The notes beneath the pieces were generated by a model, which saw nothing but the letters and a program-made list of their open reading frames with translations, was not told where the DNA came from and did not search any database. A stretch of DNA of 64,000 nt from Siphonodentalium dalli (taxonomy: Eukaryota; Mollusca; Scaphopoda; Gadilida; Siphonodentaliidae), in assembly GCA_032622095.1 (NCBI GenBank), contig CP136062.1, positions 230,716,578-230,780,577 of the forward strand. The letters run 5' to 3'. The position numbers and the translations under genes are program-made. Shown piece after piece: positions 55,912-64,000 of the stretch (position 1 is the stretch's first letter; each line of letters begins with the position of its first letter).

Positions 55912-58900
55912 TTATTTTAAAATAGCTGAAAACATTTCATGAATTTGAAGTGGCGACATGTTACAAAGTAAGTCTTTGTTTGTCAATCGTTTGAGTAGTT
56001 CAGATTTTGTAATAAAATCTTCACTTTCCTTCGGTACCTGCAAAGAATGTACATAATCTCCTGACTCCTTCCAGAGGGGTGGTCTACGGGATCGGCCAGA
56101 CCGCCTGGGTCCTACATCCTCTTCAACCGCTACATTTTCAGAAGAAATATCTGAAACAATATCCCTAACCCCTGCATCACCTGAAACAACTTCCTCAACT
56201 ACAACATCAGTACTGCTCTCCTCAACAACTCTACTACTGGGCCCATCTTCTGATCTGCTGTGCATAATGTCACCAACAGAATTATCATCATCAACACTTT
56301 CATTATTTCCAAGATGCGCATCTGCTACACTTTCTTGTTCCACCTGATTCTCTTCAATAAGAGAAATATGATCGTCATCATCTGGAACATTTTGTTCTCT
56401 GAAAATACTAGAATCGTCACTCTGGTCATCAGGAACAATAATATGATCCGCCTCGTTAGCAGTAGATATAACTGCTCTCTGCGGTATCTCCAGAACATAA
56501 TCATGTTCATTATATTCAGGTGATTCTAAAACAAAAGGTTTCTTATGTTTTATATCAGGATTACATTCAACTTCATTTCCTACAACAACATCAGGTTTGT
56601 TTAAAACAATATCAGGACCATCTTTCTCATCTTCTTTATCTATATCTATAGGTAAAGATCCAATTGGAAGTAAATGATTCCGATGAAGGGTTCTCTCCTT
56701 GCCATCATCACTAACAACAGTAAAAACTGGTATATTCCCATTCGGCTGTCCTGTAACATAGTAAACTTCCTTATCAAATCGATCCGCTAACTTATGTCTG
56801 CCGTCAAAAGCTAAAGTTTTCACTAAAACGGAATCACCAACAGACACAGTAGCCGCTCTTGCCTTCTTATCGAAGTTACGTTTCTGACGCTCTTTTGCCT
56901 TCGATGCAGCTTCAGAAGCTAAATTAAAAGAATAACTGAGTCTTTCTTTTAAATCTGAAACATATTCTGGAATAGAAACATTAACAACTTCATCATCATT
57001 TAAAATCAATTTATCAAAACCACACAAAACATCAATCGGTAACTTTGGGTCCCTTCCAAACATCAGTTTAAAAGGAGCATATCCTGTCGTCTCATGTCTT
57101 GTGCAATTGTATGCATGTACTAACGGTCCTATAAAACTCTTCCAATCCTTCTTCTCCTCTGTCTCCAATGTACCTAACATACTCAATAAAGTTCTGTTAA
57201 ATCTTTCACATTGTCCATTTCCCATGGGATGATAAGGGGTAGTTCTACTTTTCTGTATTCCACACAACCTGCAAAGTTCTTGTATTAAATCAGACTCAAA
57301 GTTGGCACCTTGGTCACTGTGTATCCTATTAGGAAAACCATAATATACAAAGAACTGGTTAAAAAGTACATCTGCGGTTGTCTTCGCCGTCATGTTCTTG
57401 GTAGGAAATGCTTGAGAATATTTGGTAAAATGATCTGTGATAACAAGTAAATATTGGTAACCTCCTTTGCACATTTCAACAGTTAAATAATCTATACAAA
57501 CAAGTTCTAAAGGCTGTGACGTGGAAATGGAAACAAGCTTGGCCATGGAACCCGTCGGAGATTTACGTCTCAGACAGCGAGGACACTGCTGAATGTAATT
57601 CTCCACCGCACTGTCTATTCCAGGCCAATAAAAACGCTCTTTAATCAAAGATATGGTTCTTTCTCTTCCAGGATGACCTATATCTGAATGTAAAGACTTT
57701 AAAACTGTGGGAATAAAAGATGACGGAATAACAAGTTGTAAATGTTGGTTACCATTTAACTGGGTTTCTCTGTATAAAACACCTCTCTGAAATTTCAACG
57801 TGTCAAAATGTCTAAAATACGTTGAATGTTCCCTTGTCATCGGTAAAGCATTTCTACTCGGCTTAACACCTCTCCTCACCGCCTTCATCCATGGACCTAA
57901 AACAGAATCCTTCTCTTGCATTCGCCTCCAATCAACTGGTGTCATCACCTCAATATCTGTGCTAAAACTATCTTGCAATGTATCAGCCACATTTGCTGTC
58001 ATACAAAGAGAATGCACAAATGGTTCTGAAATCTTTAAACCATTACAAATAGCTGTAATAGAATGAGAATGAATTTTCTCTATTTGAGAATCATCTCCAT
58101 CATGTGTCCTTCTGGATAAAGCATCAGCAGCTGCATTTGACTTGCCAGGGCGATAAAAAATTTCAAAGTCAAATGTGCTGATCGCCGCCAACCATCTATG
58201 TGAAGTAGCATCAAGTTTAGCACTGGTAAGAACATAAGTTAAAGGATTTGAATCTGTATATACAACAAATTTATGATTAAAAAGATAATCATAAAATTTC
58301 TCCGTTATCGCCCACTTCAGTGCTAAAAACTCCAATTTGTGTGCAGGATATGATTTCTCTGCTGCAGTGGTTCCTCTGCTTGCATAAGCAATAACCCGAA
58401 GAACACCGTCTTGCTTCTGGTATAATATTCCACCCAGACCATGAGAACTCGCATCAGTGTGTAGTTCAAATGGGAGGGAGTAGTCAGGAAATCCTAAAAT
58501 GGGTGGGGAAATAAGACATTCTTTCAGACGAGAGAAAGCATTTTCCTCTTCTTCACCCCAACTCCATTTTCCAGTATAATTTGATTTCTTCTTGCTTTTC
58601 TGCTTTCCTTGGTTAGTTGGGGGTAAAAGATCTGTAAGGGGTTTAGCGATTTGTGAAAAACTTTTCACATATTTACGGTAATACCCAGCCAAACCTAAAA
58701 ATCTTCTAACATCCTCTGGGGTCTTTGGAGTCGGCCAATCTACAATTTTAGAAATTTTAGAATGGTCGACAGCTATGCCCTCTTCTGAAATTGTGTGTCC
58801 CAAATATTTCAACTTTCGGCTAAAAAGTGAACATTTAGAAGGAGATAACTTTAAATTACAGTCTTTTAGTCTCTGAAATACTAATCTTAACCGGTCAATC

Positions 58901-60422
58901 ATCTCTGAAAAACTATTTGCTGGGATACAAATATCATCCAAGTATATGTAACAAATTTTATTGCATAATCCATCTAAACAGTGTTCCATCATTCTCTGGA
59001 AACTTGCAGGAGATCCTTTCATTCCTTGTGGAACTCTCTGAAATTCATAAAAACCAAGATTACCTGCTGTAAAGGCTGTATATTTCTTATGTTCTTCAAC
59101 AACATCCTGTTGGAAAAAACCACTACGAAGATCAAGAGAGCTGAAAAATCTGGAATTGGCTAAATTATCTAAAATTTGTTCTATCAATGGTAAACAGTAA
59201 GCATCTGATATTGTCTTTTTATTAACATCGCGATAATCAATGCAAAGCCTCAGCTTTCCACTCGCACGGCGACAAATAACAACATTAGAACAATATGGGC
59301 TATGTGAGCGTCGTATAATTCCAGCTGCTAAAAGTTGTTGTATATAATCTCTGACTTCATCAACTAATCCTGGTGCAATCCGTCTCGGCCGCTGCTTCAC
59401 TGGCTTATCATCAGTCAAATGTATTTCATGCTTTACACCAGAATAGTGACCTAAGTCGAAATCACTGAGTGAAAATATACCTGAAAATTCTTTAACTAAA
59501 TCAACTGCTTGCTTCAGCTCATCATGTGTTAAAGAATCAGAATTAAGATTAAGTTCATTCAAGATGGGTGACTCTGCATCATCTTTCTTCTCCAAATCAC
59601 CTTCAACTTTGACAGGTTGAATACTACAAATAACAGAATTTGGAGCAATACTAATTGTCCTTGTCGTTAGATTGCTCAAATGGACTGGAACAAGCTCATC
59701 TTTATTGCTGTTATAATTCAAAATAAAAGGAGCAATCTCAATTCCATCCATTTTGGAATCATCTGTAAAAGATTGAAATATTGCACAAGTTGGATTATAT
59801 GGAACTTTGTGGTCAACATAACCTAACAAAGTTTTGGAAGTATTTGGATGCAGTATCACATGATCCGGGGCAGAACTCTTGACAACACCTAAATTAAAAT
59901 TATTTCTCTTGAGTTCCCTGTCCCTTAATGAAAGACACCTAAAAGTAAAATACCATGGTGTATCAAGGTCAGCTTTCTGTAAAAATCTCTGTCCATTCTG
60001 CTTCTCTACATGTGTCATAAATGTTTTAAGTATATTAGTACCTAAAAGAACAGGAGTCTGAACATTAAATTTGCTATCAGGCACTATAAGAAAAACACAA
60101 GGTTGAGAATCAATACCGGTAAATCTGGGAATAGAAATATTAGATTGAATAAATCCAAGATATTCCAAGTCCCGTCCATCAGCGCACTCAATATTGAGTA
60201 CAGATTGCAATGATTCAATTGGAATATGGCCAAGTCTTTTCCTGTAAAAAGACTCACAAATAGTACTAACTGTACTGCCTGTATCCAGTAAGGCTTTACA
60301 TGTATATCCTGAAATAATAATATTGGATTCAGAAATATCACCATGTAGACCAACAGGGGTCTTATGGAGGGAACGTCTGTCCCGACCATCTATGGCCGAC
60401 CCGTCACCATAGATGGAAGCTA
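55912..60422 (-). CDS. pol: Pol polyprotein of Element 2
   Basis: Expressed by -1 frameshift from gag; the frame is open from the slip site, and the first Met is at 60210. The protease Asp is upstream of that Met (LLDTGSTVS at about 60,265-60,295). Counted from 60210: reverse transcriptase with YLDD 423-426; RNase H with HTDASS (Asp586) and KLEFLALKWA; integrase HHCC zinc site (HSDIGHPG, CPRC, about 841-879); DDE triad Asp907 (VCIDYL), Asp966 (HSDQGANF) and Glu1002 (NGQCERFNR), with 35 residues between the last two, all intact. A GPY/F-like module (RFDKEVYYVTGQ) follows. The last 240 residues are an acidic tail ending with GPRRSGRSRRPPLW. No internal stops. The protein would process itself and copy and integrate the element in the nucleus. 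This is the Ty3/gypsy domain order, with RNase H before integrase. Confidence 0.96.
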
Positions 60423-60429
60423 GTTTTTT
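60386..60429 (-). promoter_or_regulatory. Gag-Pol -1 frameshift signal of Element 2
   Basis: The gag frame ends GGA AAA AAC TAG. The heptamer A AAA AAC (60429-60423) is the slip sequence known from MMTV and HTLV-1 gag-pro. The spacer is 6 nt (TAGCTT). Then a perfect 10-bp stem has arms CCATCTATGG (60416-60407) and CCATAGATGG (60395-60386) with an 11-nt loop. After the slip, pol reads CTA GCT TCC without a stop. Confidence 0.93.
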
Positions 60430-61577
60430 CCTTCTATATAACCACGCCCTCTGGAAGGAGCGCCTCTGGACTTCCTACAAAATGGAGGTTTATGAAATTC
60501 ATTACAGCCATAGCATTTTGGTAGCTGTGGAGTAAGTCTTTCATTATTATTATTATAGTTAGATGTATAACTACTGTCTTGTTCTCGATGAGAATCATCT
60601 GCAGCATTATATCTGCCATTTCGCTGTGGATTAAAACCTCTGCCTCGTCCACCACGATATCCTCTACCAGAGCCTCTATCATATTGTCTGTCATGATTAA
60701 ATGCAGCATCACTAGATGAAGCAGACTTATTTTCAAGTCTGTGAACTTTCTGTGTAAGTTCAGAAATTTGTTTCATGATAGTGTCAAGTTTGTCGCCATC
60801 TGAAACAGAAACAGAAGCTTTGCATGCACCTGCAACAGAAGATTTAGGTTTAGTATGTTCTTTCTCTATCAACCTGAGTGAAGAAAGAAATTCATTAAAT
60901 GATTTGCATTCCTTCAGCCGATATGCAGAAAGATCTTTCAAATCTTGATGCAAACCTTCATAAAATCGATTTTTTAGTAAATCGTCAACTGTGTTGGGAA
61001 CCATGTGTTTCAAAGTTGTCGTCTTAGAGAAAAGTTCCTCAAGACGTGTTCCCCATTCTACGACTGACTCAGACTGTCCTTGTGTCGCACTGAAAAAATT
61101 TCCTATTAAACTCTCATCAGATTGAATATCACCATATAGATGCTGAAATTTGTCTAAGATTGTGCGAACATTAACATCTTTCCCTAACGTCATCAAAACT
61201 CGTGCCGCTTCACCTCTCAACGATTTCCGGATGGCAAACAAAATTTCTGTCCCTGAAAAATTTGATTCCATCATACACTCAACCTCAAACTTCCACATAT
61301 TATATGTCGTGTCAGACTTCTGGTCCCCTGAAAATTGTGTTATATGTGGGGGATTCTTTACCACAATCGGTCGTTCCCGACGTTCATCACGATACTGATG
61401 TTCCATATGATCTGGATTACTTTTGGTTTCAACCTTTGGTTTAACCTGTATAGCCTGAAACCATTTCTGAAAATCTTCAGAAGAGTCAACATTAGGGTTA
61501 AAACCCAATTTTTGGAAACCTTCCATAATATTTGACAATGTTTTGTCTGGATCTGTAGCTTCCGCCTCACCTGGCAT
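60420..61577 (-). CDS. gag: Gag of Element 2
   Basis: 385 codons from ATG 61577 to the TAG at 60420. ITQFSGDQKSDTTYNMWKFEVE opens the capsid domain (about residues 78-245), with the helices LRGEAARVLMTLG and WGTRLEELFSK typical of Ty3/gypsy and Arc/PNMA-like Gag. A Lys/Ser linker and a short coiled coil (LDTIMKQISELTQKVHRLENK) follow, then an RG-rich stretch (RGSGRGYRGGRGRGF) and a zinc knuckle CYGCNEFHKPPFC (CX2CX3HX4C). It would assemble the intracellular particle and bind RNA. The frame is intact. The leader duplicate at 52731 ends just before the equivalent of this ATG. Confidence 0.93.
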   Translation of the reverse strand: MPGEAEATDPDKTLSNIMEGFQKLGFNPNVDSSEDFQKWFQAIQVKPKVETKSNPDHMEHQYRDERRERPIVVKNPPHITQFSGDQKSDTTYNMWKFEVECMMESNFSGTEILFAIRKSLRGEAARVLMTLGKDVNVRTILDKFQHLYGDIQSDESLIGNFFSATQGQSESVVEWGTRLEELFSKTTTLKHMVPNTVDDLLKNRFYEGLHQDLKDLSAYRLKECKSFNEFLSSLRLIEKEHTKPKSSVAGACKASVSVSDGDKLDTIMKQISELTQKVHRLENKSASSSDAAFNHDRQYDRGSGRGYRGGRGRGFNPQRNGRYNAADDSHREQDSSYTSNYNNNNERLTPQLPKCYGCNEFHKPPFCRKSRGAPSRGRGYIEGKN

Positions 61578-61584
61578 TTTGTAT

Positions 61585-62812
61585 TCAAATTAAATAATCA
61601 GAATAAAAATGAAAATTAAGAAATATTTAATTTCGAAAAAATTAAATATCGACGTCACTGAAAATTTGTTATTTCAGCTGAAAATGTGTAATAATGTAAT
61701 TACCAATTAACTCTCAGGAGAAATAGTAAACCTGAAACATCATATTAAATTAATAATTAAATATTTCAATATATGACTCGCCGCAATTAACGATGGGGGA
61801 GAATACCGTAAGACGATTGACTTCCTACAACGTCGTACAAGTTAAATTTAGTAAACATACAACATAGTTCAGTGGTTAGTAACAATTAGTGCAGGGGGAC
61901 TAAGAAAATGTATCACAGCTAGGTTATAACAACAAAAAATAAATTTATAGAAAATTTACGACAGAAAAAAGTTTTGGCAGCAAGGGGTTAAGATTTGGCC
62001 AAAGTACAAATTTGACCAATATCTTAAACTTTAGGGAATTTAGATTTATATCTTATAAACCTATTTATTTCCTATATTGATGCCTAAATTTACATCCAGA
62101 CTATGCCTATTTATAACTAAAGTTAAGTTTTATATGGCCATAATACAAGATACAAGCTTTCTCAGATATTGTTTACACAAAAAACACCTGAAAATGACGT
62201 ATGCGGAAATGCACTAAATTGCAAATTTGACCTCCTGACGTCACGGGATTTCCGTTCTAAATATAGATACACATATTGAGTTCATAAACAACACAGATAA
62301 GTCTATCTAAATGCTGCAAATTATCCACACAGTTCACCGTTCAATCACCAACGTATTCCTGGCAGTTAGGATACGCGAAAGAGTATTTAATTCAGTTTTA
62401 ACACCGCAAACACGCTTCCGAAAGTTCCTCACACAAGTCGGTCACAACAGAAAATCTAATTTTACCGAAGCTCATTTCCTACGCAAAGTCACGCTCTCCA
62501 AATTGTTCCTACACGCTCCCGTTCCACTCCAACGTTCTACAACTTACTACGCATAGATCCTTTTACCACAAAACCAATGTCAGTCGAAATACTGGCATTT
62601 TGAAGCAGTTTTCTTCACAGAAATCTTACCAAAACACACTCGTTTTGAAACCGGAAGTTCACCGAATACACAATCTTGACACAGATAAACATTTGGGCTG
62701 GAGTTCCCAAATATAAAGTTACACTTCGAATCCAACACACAAATCAACCGAACTTGATTGTTTGAATAAAATACATCACATCGGCGTAAACAAGGTTCTA
62801 CCACGGGGCGCC
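61585..62812 (-). other. Element 2 leader
   Basis: 1,228 bp between the 5' LTR and gag. It starts with TGGCGCCCCGTGG, which keeps the first 8 nt complementary to tRNA-Lys and then diverges (AA absent). 81-codon frames on both strands (62311-62556 +, 62825-62580 -) are of doubtful meaning. Confidence 0.8.
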
Positions 62813-62813
62813 A

Positions 62814-63976
62814 ATATAACTCCACGGATGTCCGGCTAACTCAGTTATTATTCACGAGATAGTTCCATGGAATTATATACATTTATCTCAAGGTTCAATA
62901 ACATTTTCATATATAAAGTCTACGCCTTTCTTTCCGTCTCAACCAACTCGTAGCTTAGTCATCATTTTGGGCTGGTGCTCTCTTAGTTAACATTAGGTGC
63001 TGGGAGTAATAAAGTTCAATACATTACTTTAGATCTCTTATATTTTCATCAATAAATCATCACATTCTCAACTCGATCCAACAACACACAATCATCGATC
63101 TGCCAACTATAGATGGTCCCATCTATAGCATTTAATCTCGTACATGTTCATATAGGTAGATGTGTAGATGTAGATATGTCTATGTCGACTCTACAAACAT
63201 AAATAAACAAGTCCTAATTTCTAAGTTAAGGGAAGAGGTATACCTCCCAACATACAGACATAATACACCCTTACACAATCATACTACTAGTTATATAGAA
63301 TAACCTATACACACATAAGGGATATATTAATGCTCCTGTCAGAGACTTTCTACAAACTACTACTTGAAGTTTCACAAACACAAAGTATAGATGAATATGT
63401 TATAACTATAAATATACAATTAAATGAGAATTAATTATAGTTTACCATATTATAAAGTGAACTATCCATAATTATAAAACGGACATATTCCAATTATGGA
63501 GAATCACAAGTGGATCTCTATTGACGACAATAGGAAAAATGGGTTAAAATATATAACATTGAAACGAACATAAAAGTACATTGAACATACCTAAACGATG
63601 AGTTTTGAGTCTGGATATCTCCTTGTACATGTAGAATAGTTTAGCAAACAATAATAGAACTTTAGTTCCATTATTTAACTGTTTATTAGAGTTGGTTGAA
63701 AAACACAGCACCTAGATTTCAACAATGAAAACCAACTGACATTTCGCGGTTAAACCAATCCATCCCAATTAAAAGTATTGGGCTGACTTAGGTTTTAGCG
63801 CGAAACTAAATATTAAAGCAATACGATTTGTTTATGTGGGATAGTGAAGTGCAGTTAAGATTAATTACGGACTAATTAAGTGTTAAAGAGTTAGTAAGAC
63901 ATGCACATGCAGATATTATTAAAATCCTACATTTGATGCATTATTTACCTATACATGTAAATATATCACCGCCACA
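62814..63976 (-). repeat. Element 2 5' LTR
   Basis: 1,163 bp. TG start at 63976 (minus strand TGTGGCGGTGATATAT). It is flanked by CTAA at 63977-63980, which is also found at the opposite border of the unit. TGGCGCC follows its other end. Confidence 0.96.
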
Positions 63977-64000
63977 CTAATACGCGGACTGTCTATTCCA

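Larger units (their letters stand above)
51512..63980 (-). mobile_element. Element 2: Ty3/gypsy insertion with three LTRs and U3 borders at both ends
   Basis: CTAA at 51512-51515 and 63977-63980 is the same 4-bp target duplication, flanking a 12,461-bp unit. Reading on the minus strand from 63976: LTR, leader, gag, pol, polypurine tract, LTR, the leader again, 52 nt of tRNA-Lys sequence, then a third LTR in reverse orientation. Both outer borders are therefore U3 ends (TGTGGCGG). All three LTRs are 1,163 bp and nearly identical, and both leader copies are 1,228 bp. The gag and pol frames are intact. The architecture is explained by aberrant reverse transcription before integration; see the findings. 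Confidence 0.93.

Overview
The window looks like a repeat-rich stretch of an animal genome, most likely a marine mollusc or another lophotrochozoan. The reasons are its AT-rich composition, frequent ACATGTA-type words, 3' ends of CR1-like and other non-LTR retrotransposons, many foldback elements, and Ty3/gypsy retroelements with animal-type polyproteins. It contains no bacterial gene organisation, no rRNA and no complete tRNA gene. The species call is an inference.

Layout. 1-1,100 holds an imperfect foldback. 1,101-7,147 is a 6-kb minisatellite of about 300 monomers of 20 bp. It abuts the only plausible host coding exon (7,148-7,459, minus strand: signal peptide plus a Cys-rich PAN/apple-like start), and the monomer reads as the exon's own 5' splice site. 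8.5-11.3 kb holds two truncated LINE 3' ends. 12.7-15.1 kb holds a candidate small non-autonomous LTR element with a protease-like ORF. 15.5-20.5 kb holds decayed pieces of one multi-domain repeat-associated gene, interrupted by degenerate repeats and a cluster of GCGCTTAAGCGC palindromes.

Element 1 (21,193-35,945, minus strand) is a 14.75-kb Ty3/gypsy-class retrovirus-like element. It has 459-bp LTRs that differ at about five sites, a 4-bp target duplication, gag, pol, a class-I F-like env with a furin-type site, and a 4-kb pol-env interval. In that interval two small homologous ORFs lie on the opposite strand, each behind its own TATA box. Gag and Pol are joined by a canonical -1 frameshift signal. 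The integrase has Asn at its first catalytic Asp position.

35.9-51.5 kb is accessory DNA: hairpin repeats, a 28-bp tandem array, a piggyBac-type MITE with nested palindromes, a 169-bp-arm foldback, a ten-unit tandem array and a truncated CR1-like LINE.

Element 2 (51,516-63,976) is a second Ty3/gypsy element with gag and pol joined by a second textbook -1 frameshift signal. It has three 1,163-bp LTRs. Two point one way around a complete gag-pol body. After the second of these a copy of the leader follows, then 52 nt matching positions 25-76 of tRNA-Lys(CUU), then an inverted third LTR. The outer borders are both U3 ends and are flanked by the same 4-bp CTAA, so the whole aberrant structure appears to have integrated as one DNA molecule. 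It looks like a reverse-transcription accident preserved in the genome.
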